7,888 nt of DNA from assembly GCA_031256615.1 (NCBI GenBank), contig JAIRQG010000115.1, forward strand, positions 1 through 7,888, written 5' to 3'. Under the pieces are notes generated by a model. The model ran no database searches. It had not been told where the DNA came from and was given only the letters and a program-made list of their open reading frames with translations. This document shows, piece after piece, positions 1-6,049 of the stretch. This DNA is from Candidatus Methanoplasma sp. Its GTDB lineage: Archaea; Thermoplasmatota; Thermoplasmata; Methanomassiliicoccales; Methanomethylophilaceae. The position numbers and the translations under genes are program-made. Each line of letters begins with the position of its first letter. Positions within the stretch are counted from its first letter, which is position 1.

Positions 1-957
1 ATGACGGAAAAGAAACTCGCGCAGAGGAACTACTACGGAATGGCATTGGCCGAACTCGCAAGGAAGGACCCGAAGGTAGTGGTGCTCGATGCGGACCTTG
101 CGGATTCCACAAAAACATCTGAATTCAAGAAAGTTGCACCGAAAAGATTCATAGAAGTTGGGGTAGCGGAGCAGAACATGATCGGCATCGCATCAGGGCT
201 TGCGGCATCGGGTAAAACTGTGTTCGCATCGACATTCGCGGTCTTCGCCACCGGGAGATGCTGGGAGCAGATAAGGCTGGCCGTGGCTTACCCGAAGCTT
301 AACGTTAAGATAGTGGCCACCCACTGCGGGATAAGCGTGGGAGAGGACGGGGCATCGCACCAGGCCCTTGAGGATATAGCATTGATGAGAGCGCTTCCGA
401 ACATGACCGTCATATCTCCGGCAGATGCGTACGAGGCATATGCGGCCACCATGGCCATTGCGGAATTCAACGGTCCGGTCTATATGAGAATGGGCCGCGC
501 CGAGTTTCCGGCGATAACGAAAGAGTTCGCAGACTTCACGGTAGGCAAAGCATCGGCCCTCAAAGAAGGAGGCGATGTTACCCTTGTGGGAACCGGACAG
601 ATGGTCGCGCTCTGCCTGGAAGCGGCAGAGATCCTTATGGAGGACGGCATCGACGCAGAGGTCATCAACATGTCGACGATAAAACCTCTGGACAAAGGAA
701 CCCTGAGGGAATCTATCTGGAGGACGGGCTGTGCGGTGACGGCGGAAGAGCACAGTATAATAGGAGGATTGGGCGCAGCTATCGCCGAATTCCTCTCTCA
801 GGAAATGCCAGCTCCGCTTGAGATGATAGGTACGAAGGATACATTCGGGGAATCAGGGGCCCCGGCCAAGCTTTTTGAGAAATACGGGCTTACTTCAAGA
901 GACATAGCGGTGGCTGCGAAAAAAGTTATCAAGAGAAAGAAGGAGTTGAAAAAATGA
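1..957 (+). CDS. Transketolase, C-terminal subunit
   Basis: 318 aa, the pyrimidine-binding plus C-terminal half of a transketolase encoded as a separate subunit, as is common in archaea. With its N-terminal (TPP pyrophosphate-binding) partner it transfers two-carbon ketol units between sugar phosphates in the cytoplasmic non-oxidative pentose phosphate pathway. The segment [16 protein letters not shown] (about residues 53-68) holds the Glu (E57) that activates the thiamine cofactor. [20 protein letters not shown] (114-133) carries the conserved His (H120), and YMRMGR (161-166) matches the family's Arg-containing strand. The C-terminal domain runs from about residue 180 ([10 protein letters not shown] near 193-202; [10 protein letters not shown] at 249-258). 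The ATG is base 1 of the window and the protein begins as expected ([15 protein letters not shown]), so it appears complete. The N-terminal subunit should lie just upstream. Its TGA overlaps the ATG of the transaldolase gene (ATGA). A 1-deoxyxylulose-5-phosphate synthase or other TPP-enzyme half is less likely, given the transaldolase neighbour and the overall match. Confidence 0.93.
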   Translation: MTEKKLAQRNYYGMALAELARKDPKVVVLDADLADSTKTSEFKKVAPKRFIEVGVAEQNMIGIASGLAASGKTVFASTFAVFATGRCWEQIRLAVAYPKLNVKIVATHCGISVGEDGASHQALEDIALMRALPNMTVISPADAYEAYAATMAIAEFNGPVYMRMGRAEFPAITKEFADFTVGKASALKEGGDVTLVGTGQMVALCLEAAEILMEDGIDAEVINMSTIKPLDKGTLRESIWRTGCAVTAEEHSIIGGLGAAIAEFLSQEMPAPLEMIGTKDTFGESGAPAKLFEKYGLTSRDIAVAAKKVIKRKKELKK

Positions 958-1601
958 AGATATTCATTGACACGGCGAACCTTGACATGATAAAGGAGAT
1001 CAACAGTTGGGGCATACTTGACGGAGTGACCACCAACCCCAGTCTGATAGCCAAAGAAGGCACGGACACCAGAACAAGGGTCAAGGAGATAGCCGGGATC
1101 GTGGACGTTCCGATATCCGCAGAGGCGATGTCGCTCGATGCGGAAGGCATGATAAAAGAAGGCCGCGAGCTCGCGTCCATCCATGAGAACATAAACGTCA
1201 AACTTCCCATGAGCATCGAGGCACTGAAAGCAACAAAAGTGCTCTCGGGCGAAGGCATCGATGTGAACATGACCCTGATATTCTCTCCGCAGCAGGCACT
1301 GCTTGCGGCGAAGGCCGGGGCAAGGTATGTTTCCCCCTTCGTAGGACGCCTGGATGATATAGGATTATACGGAACAGAGATACTGGAACAGGTGATCGGC
1401 ATCTTCTTCAATTACGGGTTCGACACCGAAGTGATCGCGGCCAGCATCAGAGGGCCTGTGCACGTGTTGGAAGCGGCGTCGATGGGCTGTGATATCGCAA
1501 CGATACCGTACAATGTGCTGCTTCAGATGGTATCCCATCCGAAGACCGACGAAGGGATACAGAATTTCATAAAGGACTACGAGAAGTCCAAGAAGAAATG
1601 A
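954..1601 (+). CDS. tal: Transaldolase, small TalC/MipB-type subfamily
   Basis: 215 aa, the short single-domain TIM barrel of the transaldolase / fructose-6-phosphate aldolase subfamily. It moves a dihydroxyacetone unit between sugar phosphates through a Schiff base. Visible motifs are FIDTANL with D6, GVTTNPSL (24-31), NVKLPMS with the Schiff-base lysine K83, SPFVGRLDD (127-135) with phosphate-binding R132, and ASIRGPVHV (163-171). Two positions separate true transaldolases from fructose-6-phosphate aldolases: this protein has Glu (E57, in SAEAMS) where E. coli FsaA has Gln59, and Phe (F129) where FsaA has Tyr131. Both point to transaldolase. AAGGAG at 940-945 lies 8 nt before the ATG, and the start overlaps the transketolase stop, so the two should be translationally coupled. 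Length is normal for the subfamily. Confidence 0.93.
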   Translation: MKIFIDTANLDMIKEINSWGILDGVTTNPSLIAKEGTDTRTRVKEIAGIVDVPISAEAMSLDAEGMIKEGRELASIHENINVKLPMSIEALKATKVLSGEGIDVNMTLIFSPQQALLAAKAGARYVSPFVGRLDDIGLYGTEILEQVIGIFFNYGFDTEVIAASIRGPVHVLEAASMGCDIATIPYNVLLQMVSHPKTDEGIQNFIKDYEKSKKK

Positions 1602-1607
1602 GGTAGC

Positions 1608-2759
1608 ATGCACGATGCAGTGGTGGTGGGCGGAGGTCCTGCCGGAACCATCACAGCCGGCCTTTTGGCAAAGGATCATGATGTCCTTGTCATAGAAGAG
1701 CACGCATCATCCGGCCTGCCCATGCAATGTGCGGGACTTGTGACGCAGGACGTGGCCGGAATGTGCGGTGTCGGTCTGGACATTCTGAACAGGATCAGCG
1801 GTGCGGATGTCATCTTCCCGAGCGGCGGAAAGTTCGAAGTAAGGGCAAAAGGCATCAAGGCCCTGCTTATCGACCGAACGGATCTTGATAGGAAGCTTGC
1901 GGAGAAAGCGGCCGATAAGGGTGCCGAGATAAGATACGGCGTAAAGTATTCCGGCTGCAGCATATCAGAGGATGGAGTATCGCTCTCGACGGACCGGGGA
2001 GAGTTAAGATCGAAGCTGATCATCGGAGCAGACGGACACAGTTCAAAGGTGGCCATGTCTCTGGGAAATAATCTTCCCAAGGAGTATATTTACGGCATCG
2101 AAGCTGATGCGAAGCACAGATCTGAACATGACGATGTGATGACGCTCAGGATAGGGTCGGAGTTCGCTCCCGGGTTCTTCAGCTGGGAGATACCCTTCGG
2201 AGATATGGTAAGGATAGGCCTCTGCATAAGCGCCGGAAACCGCAGCACCCCGAGCGAATATCTGGGGAAACTGCTCAAAGCATCAGGCATCGAAAGAGAG
2301 AATGTTGTATCGAAGTATTCTGGAAAGATACCTATTGGAGGAAGACCCAAATCATATGGGAACAGAACGCTTCTGATAGGCGATGCCGCGGGACAGGTCA
2401 AGCCGATATCAGGGGGAGGACTGTACTCCATTTGCAAAGCCGCACCCATACTCGACAGGACCGTAAGAGAGGCACTCCGCGAAAACCGTGTAAACTCAAA
2501 GCATCTTTCCGAATACGAAAAAGGATGGAAGAAAGAGATAGGCAGAGAATTCTCCAGAGGTTACAAAATAAGAAAGCTGTTCACCAATTTATCCGATAAG
2601 GATCTCGATAAAATATTCGGGATAATAGACAGAGACGATATGAGATCGATACTCGACAATATCGATCTTGACAATCCGAGCGGCGTCTCGAAACTCATGC
2701 TCAGGAACCCTCAGGTCGGCATGAGGTTCCTTCCCATAATATTGCGGGCGATGATATGA
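1608..2759 (+). CDS. Geranylgeranyl reductase family FAD-dependent protein
   Basis: 383 aa flavoprotein of the geranylgeranyl reductase family, which in archaea saturates the isoprenoid chains of membrane ether lipids (digeranylgeranylglycerophospholipid reductase). The N-terminus has the Rossmann dinucleotide motif VVGGGPAG (6-13) with the ribose-binding acidic residue at E30. Next come the family's Cys-bearing PMQCAGLV (38-45), GADGHSS (140-146), a variant of the substrate-pocket motif (FSWEIP, 191-196; the usual form is YxWxFP) and the second FAD motif GDAAGQVKPISGGGL (258-272). The C-terminal 100 residues are helical and charged. A GAGGT at 1600-1604 overlaps the transaldolase stop and sits 3 nt before the ATG. 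Archaea often carry several paralogues, some acting on menaquinones or other prenyl substrates, so the substrate is inferred. The stop overlaps the next gene's start (ATGA). Confidence 0.88.
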   Translation: MHDAVVVGGGPAGTITAGLLAKDHDVLVIEEHASSGLPMQCAGLVTQDVAGMCGVGLDILNRISGADVIFPSGGKFEVRAKGIKALLIDRTDLDRKLAEKAADKGAEIRYGVKYSGCSISEDGVSLSTDRGELRSKLIIGADGHSSKVAMSLGNNLPKEYIYGIEADAKHRSEHDDVMTLRIGSEFAPGFFSWEIPFGDMVRIGLCISAGNRSTPSEYLGKLLKASGIERENVVSKYSGKIPIGGRPKSYGNRTLLIGDAAGQVKPISGGGLYSICKAAPILDRTVREALRENRVNSKHLSEYEKGWKKEIGREFSRGYKIRKLFTNLSDKDLDKIFGIIDRDDMRSILDNIDLDNPSGVSKLMLRNPQVGMRFLPIILRAMI

Positions 2760-3784
2760 GGATCACAAAGCAGGCGCGCATAAAGGCCTCAGAAGCGGCC
2801 GACATAATCCCGTATCTGATGGGATCGGGGCTTGTGGACAGGTCTGCAAAGATAAGCAAAGACGGAGACCACAGGCTGGTGCCGATCATGAGCGGCATGG
2901 AGGACGAACTGGTCAGAATGGGGTACGAAATAACAGAAGGGCCGGCGTACACCATGGAGAGAAGCACGCCGCAGGAGCGTATCCTCAATGAGCTCTCTGA
3001 TCTTCCGGAAGAGGTTCTGCGGTCTCTGCCCATGAAGTGGGAGTATGTGGGAGATGTCGTGATAGTGAAGATCGATGAAACGTGCATCCCATATAAAGGA
3101 ACGATCGGGAAAGCGTATGCGGACATCTTAGGCGCAAAGACCGTATGTGCGGATTCCAACGGAATAGCGGGGGAGTTAAGAAGACCCAGCACAGAGGTCA
3201 TCTACGGAAACGATACCGAATCCGTCAGGCTGGAGAACGGCATTTTTTATGAATTTGATGTAAGCAGGATAATGTTCGCGTCCGGCAACACCGAAGAGAG
3301 ACAGCGTATGAAAGAACTCGACTGCGGGGGAGAGACGGTCGTCGACATGTTTGCTGGGATAGGGTACTTCACCCTCCCCATAGCCAAATTCACCGGAGCA
3401 AGGAAAGTGTTCGCCTGCGAGAAGAATCCCGATTCATATTACTATCTTACAAAGAACATAGAGCGGAATGGCGTCTTTGAAAGAACGATACCGATCCTCG
3501 GAGACAACCGTCACATACCGGGGAAACGATTCGCCGACAGGGTTGTGATGGGCTATGTTCAGACAACTTCCCTTTTCTTGCCGAAGGCATTGGAGATCGT
3601 GAAGCACGGCGGAATGATCCATTATCATGACACGTTCTATGTGAACGAGTATGAAGAAAGGGTCGAGGAGATATTCTCAAAGGCGGCAGGAGAAGGGTTT
3701 GAAATAGAGAGGATAAAAGAAGTGAAATCATTTGCGCCATCCGTTTCCCACTACGTAGCCGACGTGAGGATATTCAATAGTTGA
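2756..3784 (+). CDS. taw2: tRNA(Phe) wyosine aminocarboxypropyltransferase (Taw2/TYW2)
   Basis: 342 aa Trm5/TYW2-family Rossmann enzyme. The assigned role is transfer of the 3-amino-3-carboxypropyl group of S-adenosylmethionine to 4-demethylwyosine at G37 of tRNA(Phe), a step that stabilises reading frame. The SAM site is clear: VVDMFAGIGYFTLP (195-208, motif I) and FACEKNPD (219-226, acidic residue E222). Two features favour Taw2 over the sister m1G37 methyltransferase Trm5. FASGNTEERQRM (174-185) has GN where Trm5 usually has PRL. MGYVQTTSLFLPKAL (265-279) carries GYxxTT in place of Trm5's N-x-P-type motif. The N-terminal 100 residues are the less conserved tRNA-binding part. It is the last gene of the operon, starting inside the preceding stop codon, with no strong Shine-Dalgarno of its own. 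The downstream DNA is a pseudogene on the opposite strand. Confidence 0.85.
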   Translation: MRITKQARIKASEAADIIPYLMGSGLVDRSAKISKDGDHRLVPIMSGMEDELVRMGYEITEGPAYTMERSTPQERILNELSDLPEEVLRSLPMKWEYVGDVVIVKIDETCIPYKGTIGKAYADILGAKTVCADSNGIAGELRRPSTEVIYGNDTESVRLENGIFYEFDVSRIMFASGNTEERQRMKELDCGGETVVDMFAGIGYFTLPIAKFTGARKVFACEKNPDSYYYLTKNIERNGVFERTIPILGDNRHIPGKRFADRVVMGYVQTTSLFLPKALEIVKHGGMIHYHDTFYVNEYEERVEEIFSKAAGEGFEIERIKEVKSFAPSVSHYVADVRIFNS

Positions 3785-3929
3785 TCATTCCTGCGGCATG
3801 ATTTGCCAGCCACTTCCAAAATGTATTCGCAAATCACAACCTCGTTTGGTTTGGAGAGAGCTTTTACAAGTGCTTTTCCTGGTGTTCTGTGGAGGAACAG
3901 CAGTGCAGGATGATTATGACACACCTCAT
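3784..3929 (-). pseudogene. Remnant of a PIN-domain toxin
   Basis: Minus-strand remnant read as PALLFLHRTPGKALVKALSK followed by PNEVVICEYILEVAGKSCRR; this resembles the early-middle part of the 'putative toxin-antitoxin toxin component, PIN family' ribonucleases (family recognised from memory). The natural start would be the ATG at 3929-3927, which overlaps the antitoxin stop as TGATG. That frame gives MRCVI and then goes wrong, and the recognisable frame resumes near 3909-3918. The N-terminal acidic active-site segment (usually DTN just after the first strand) is therefore missing. Similarity ends near 3786, at the taw2 stop codon, so the C-terminal half with the other catalytic acids is gone too. 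The open frame runs on antisense into taw2, which is not meaningful. It is surely non-functional as a nuclease. Confidence 0.6.
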
Positions 3930-4197
3930 CAGTCATTCCTGCCGGATCTGACTTCTCTAACAAGTTTGACAATATCCTCATTGTCTCTGATGCCTGCTGT
4001 TTCTGCTCTGCCCCCCATCTTCTTCTGGATTGCTTTAAAGCGCGTAGATCGCCGGTTCATCAGCATGACTCGCCGTCGATGCCGGCCAGCACCACTTGGT
4101 CTCCCGGGGTCACTCCCAGTATCTCTCTGAAGTCTTTGGGGAGGGTAATCTGCCCCTCGGGCAGTACCTTTGCTGTCTCAGCTATCACATTCTCCAT
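3929..4197 (-). pseudogene. Frameshifted AbrB/SpoVT-type antitoxin
   Basis: The minus-strand ATG at 4197-4195 opens a 45-codon frame whose first 40 residues form a classic AbrB/MazE/VapB swapped-hairpin DNA-binding domain (AKVLPEGQITLPKDFREILG, then VTPGDQVVLAGIDG). It stops early at 4062-4060. A second frame resumes at once near 4069 and, after a short garbled stretch, reads KAIQKKM...DNEDIVKLVREVRS to a TGA at 3931-3929, as expected for the toxin-binding tail. At least three small indels are needed: a loss of one (or four) bases near 4070, a one-base loss near 4054, and a compensating extra T in the run at 4037-4039. With the last two corrected the garbled stretch reads NPAIYALKAIQKKM. It sits directly upstream of the PIN toxin remnant, the normal antitoxin-first order. 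The N-terminal DNA-binding part could still be translated alone. Confidence 0.75.
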
Positions 4198-4208
4198 TTT
4201 ATCGCCTG

Positions 4209-4222
4209 TAGGAAATTCCCTA
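4209..4222. promoter_or_regulatory. Near-palindrome in the leader of the antitoxin relic
   Basis: TAGGAAATTCCCTA is a 14-nt inverted repeat with six of seven pairs matching. It lies between the TATA-like box and the antitoxin ATG, about where transcription would start. Antitoxins of this family commonly bind such sites to repress their own operon, so it is a candidate relic operator. No binding evidence is available, and short palindromes also arise by chance. Confidence 0.25.
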
Positions 4223-4250
4223 TTTGTGGGTATAATGATAAAGGAAGAAT

Positions 4251-4258
4251 TTTAAAAA
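4251..4258 (-). promoter_or_regulatory. TATA-like box for the antitoxin/toxin relic
   Basis: On the minus strand the AT-rich run TTTTTAAA (within AGTTTTTAAAATTC) lies about 55-60 nt before the antitoxin ATG. An archaeal start site about 25 nt further on would fall near 4226-4230 and leave a leader of roughly 30 nt. The neighbourhood is clearly more AT-rich than the flanking genes. Confidence 0.35.
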
Positions 4259-4271
4259 CTGTATACAAGAT

Positions 4272-4301
4272 CATCAATGGTAGCCTAAACTATTGTTGAT
4301 G
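4272..4301 (+). repeat. Stem-loop, 12-bp stem with 6-nt loop
   Basis: CATCAATGGTAG and CTATTGTTGATG flank the loop CCTAAA. Read as plus-strand RNA all 12 positions pair, nine Watson-Crick and three G-U; the minus-strand RNA would have three mismatches. No plus-strand gene ends here, so its role is unclear. It could be an upstream regulatory inverted repeat for the antitoxin relic or part of an unannotated plus-strand transcript. Confidence 0.35.
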
Positions 4302-4374
4302 TTGCAAAATCAGCTACGACACCTCGCAAACTTTCCTGAGATATGCAGAGAACGGCGCCGGCCGCAGGCGGAGC
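4302..4374. other. Intergenic stretch with no recognised gene
   Basis: This stretch lies between the two stem-loops. It contains a GC-rich core (GGCGCCGGCCGC, 4354-4365) with small self-complementary words but no convincing ORF, RNA gene or repeat. A short minus-strand frame here reads RCSACGRRRS, which superficially resembles a zinc knuckle, but it is too short to assign. Confidence 0.4.
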
Positions 4375-4401
4375 ATCTGTTCGATCCGAGATCAAACAGA
4401 T
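4375..4401 (-). terminator. Stem-loop spanning the stop codon of the 4392-5906 gene
   Basis: On the minus strand ATCTGTTTGATC, loop TCG, GATCGAACAGAT gives a continuous 12-bp stem with a single G-U pair. As plus-strand RNA that pair would be C-A, so the minus-strand transcript is the one that folds best. The first arm contains the last codons (Ser, Val) and the TGA stop of the long minus-strand gene. No U-run follows, so classic termination is not shown; 3'-end formation, mRNA stabilisation or an effect on termination of translation are all possible. Confidence 0.4.
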
Positions 4402-5906
4402 TCTCCGGAGCCGGTCGCCGTTAGGAATGTATTCATCGCCTCGCGGTATTTCTCGCCGTTCGCATCTATCACTGCCTTTGCGAAAGGCACAAGGAAGTCT
4501 GTCAATCCTTTTTCATCCTTCGTAAGGCCCATGGGAAGCTTGGCGCCGGGATCGGCGGCAAGGATGAAAGCTGCAGAAACGGACCTGTGCCTTGAATCCT
4601 TCATTCCCTCCGAGGCTATCGTGCTGATGACCAGGCCGCATCCGCCCACCTTCGCCGCCTTAGCCAAAGAATCGGAGAGTTTGGTTATCGGCTTCGGTTT
4701 CCTGAACTCCGGAAGGCTTGCGACCACATCGGCGGAGATGAACTCTTTCTTCACTTCGCAAAGCACCTGCGATGGAGTATTCTTTGGTTTCTCGTGGATG
4801 CTGTCCGCGATCTTTTGTGAAGAGTGCAGGACGACCAATTCCCTCCAGTGGGCGTCCCACAGGTTTGTAAGGACGTCCGAGGTCTTCTTGTTCTTTATGA
4901 CGATGGATTCCGGCACAGCGCCCAGGAATGAGCGCAGGGTTGCCTTTTCATCATCGGGGCCGGAAAGAGCGGAAATGAAGGAATCCAGGTCCGAACCGTA
5001 ATTCTCGGTCCCCACTATGTAAGTGGCGACCTCTCCTTTCTTAAGGCTTCCAAGTTTTTCTCTCTTGACAGTGTTCAAAAGGGTCCTGTCGTTGATCTCT
5101 CCGCGGAGATACTTTTTCAAAAGGTCCCCCTCGACCTTTTCCATATCGCTCTCCTTGGCTGAGTGGTAAGGGTGTATGACGTGCACAGTGATGTCGTCAA
5201 GAGGTTCGACCGCACATATCTTGGATATCAGATACTGGACGGCGGAGACCTCCTTTGCGCAGTTCTCGCACACCCTGATATGTTCATTGAGCGATTTGAT
5301 TGTTATATTAAGTATCAGCGCGTCCGTGTGTCCGCAGTCGAGGCCGTCATCCTTGAACTCATAAGGGGAATCCCAGAATGTTTCGTACAGATAGTCCTCC
5401 GGCATGTTGGGGAAGTTGGCGCAGACCAACCCGTCCCGGAATGAGTAAAGATGCAGTTTATTCCTCTTCACGAAAGAATTGTAATAAAGCAGCCTAATAC
5501 GGGGGTCGTCGTAATACTGGCAGCCGATGAGTTTGTCGTTCCCGACCGATCCTCTGACCACATAAGGCACTTTCTCCCCAGCGATCGTGGCGGTTGCCAG
5601 CAAAGGTATCTTCCCGACGGCGTTGAGAGATATGGTCCCGGCATAGGCCTTTGCCATATCGTCGGATCCTTTGGAAGCCAGCTTAAGAAGCGTATCCGGA
5701 TCGCCTTTGTATCTCGTAATACCGTCAATGGTCTTGAATGTCTTATCGAAAAGGCATTTTCTGCAGTTCCCGGCACACATGGGCCTAAGCAAAGCTGGAT
5801 CGTTTGCAAGTTTTCTGGAACGTTCGAGGATCTCTTCCTCAAGTCTTTTCGGCGTCTGTTTTACGCCCCTCATCCTGAGACGTTTTTTGGCGGCCATGAT
5901 GCTCAT
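4392..5906 (-). CDS. Uncharacterised protein with two cysteine clusters
   Basis: 504 aa from the first ATG, or 501 aa from the ATG at 5897 (MAAKKRLRMRG). I do not recognise the family. It has a basic N-terminus (residues 5-21), then C44-x3-C48-x2-C51 (MCAGNCRKCLF), then a second metal-site-like group C191-G-H192 ... C213-x2-C216 (RVCENCAKE), which looks like a zinc ribbon or small Fe-S site. Residues 255-300 are charged and helical; 385-495 form a mixed alpha/beta-like region with GGCGLVIST (421-429) and FILAADPGAK (447-456). No signal peptide or membrane span is seen, so it should be cytoplasmic. The first cluster has the radical-SAM spacing CX3CX2C, but no glycine-rich SAM motif follows, so I do not call it radical SAM. 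It is a single-gene unit with its own TATA box, divergent from the cupin gene. Codon choice resembles that of its neighbours. It could be a nucleic-acid-binding or metalloenzyme-associated protein, but the function is unknown. Confidence 0.8.
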   Translation of the reverse strand: MSIMAAKKRLRMRGVKQTPKRLEEEILERSRKLANDPALLRPMCAGNCRKCLFDKTFKTIDGITRYKGDPDTLLKLASKGSDDMAKAYAGTISLNAVGKIPLLATATIAGEKVPYVVRGSVGNDKLIGCQYYDDPRIRLLYYNSFVKRNKLHLYSFRDGLVCANFPNMPEDYLYETFWDSPYEFKDDGLDCGHTDALILNITIKSLNEHIRVCENCAKEVSAVQYLISKICAVEPLDDITVHVIHPYHSAKESDMEKVEGDLLKKYLRGEINDRTLLNTVKREKLGSLKKGEVATYIVGTENYGSDLDSFISALSGPDDEKATLRSFLGAVPESIVIKNKKTSDVLTNLWDAHWRELVVLHSSQKIADSIHEKPKNTPSQVLCEVKKEFISADVVASLPEFRKPKPITKLSDSLAKAAKVGGCGLVISTIASEGMKDSRHRSVSAAFILAADPGAKLPMGLTKDEKGLTDFLVPFAKAVIDANGEKYREAMNTFLTATGSGESV

Positions 5907-5920
5907 AATACGTGACCATT

Positions 5921-5930
5921 CTTAAATAAG
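5921..5930 (-). promoter_or_regulatory. TATA box for the cysteine-cluster protein gene
   Basis: CTTAAATAAG on the plus strand reads CTTATTTAAG on the minus strand, a good archaeal TATA element. The usual 25-27 nt distance places the start of transcription near 5900, between the two candidate ATGs (5906 and 5897). That favours the second ATG and an almost leaderless mRNA. No Shine-Dalgarno is visible before either ATG. Confidence 0.5.
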
Positions 5931-5996
5931 TGATGAAGCGCCGCCGCTGCGATCTATGCGCCAGACAGCAATGGTTATGAAGCCGCTTGACGATTG

Positions 5997-6004
5997 TTTA
6001 AAAG
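5997..6004 (+). promoter_or_regulatory. TATA box for the cupin gene cluster
   Basis: TTTAAAAG lies about 50 nt before the cupin ATG in the divergent intergenic region. A start about 25 nt downstream (near 6026) leaves a leader of roughly 24 nt that contains the Shine-Dalgarno AGGTGG (6037-6042). A second, weaker AT-rich word (ATTTAAG) follows at 6009-6015. Confidence 0.45.
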
Positions 6005-6049
6005 CCGCATTTAAGGACCCGGGATACCTGCGCAAAAGGTGGCAGCGAC

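Noticed and set aside
193..753. 186-aa minus-strand open frame within the transketolase gene
   Set aside because: Arg/His/Cys-rich translation typical of an antisense shadow; the plus strand encodes a clear transketolase.
3785..3942. Direct repeat TCATTCCTGC at 3785-3794 and 3933-3942 flanking the toxin remnant
   Set aside because: Ten identical bases within about 600 nt can arise by chance, and there is no target-site or transposon structure; at most it could mark a small deletion.
3798..4299. Two plus-strand open frames (3798-4130 and 4096-4299) in the gap after taw2
   Set aside because: They are antisense to the toxin-antitoxin relic, have low-complexity Leu/Ser/Pro-rich translations and lack Shine-Dalgarno sites; the minus-strand reading explains the sequence.
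4303..4401. Short minus-strand frame reading RCSACGRRRS, reminiscent of a transposase zinc knuckle
   Set aside because: It has only one CxxC, about 20 residues of vague resemblance, and no inverted repeats or further transposase sequence nearby.
5754..5777. Radical SAM assignment for the CX3CX2C cluster (residues 44-51) of the long minus-strand protein
   Set aside because: The spacing fits, but there is no following aromatic residue of the usual kind, no glycine-rich SAM motif and no recognisable TIM-barrel pattern.
5163..5915. Plus-strand open frames of 93 and 154 aa inside the long minus-strand gene
   Set aside because: They are antisense shadows of a long gene that has its own promoter; no Shine-Dalgarno or family resemblance.
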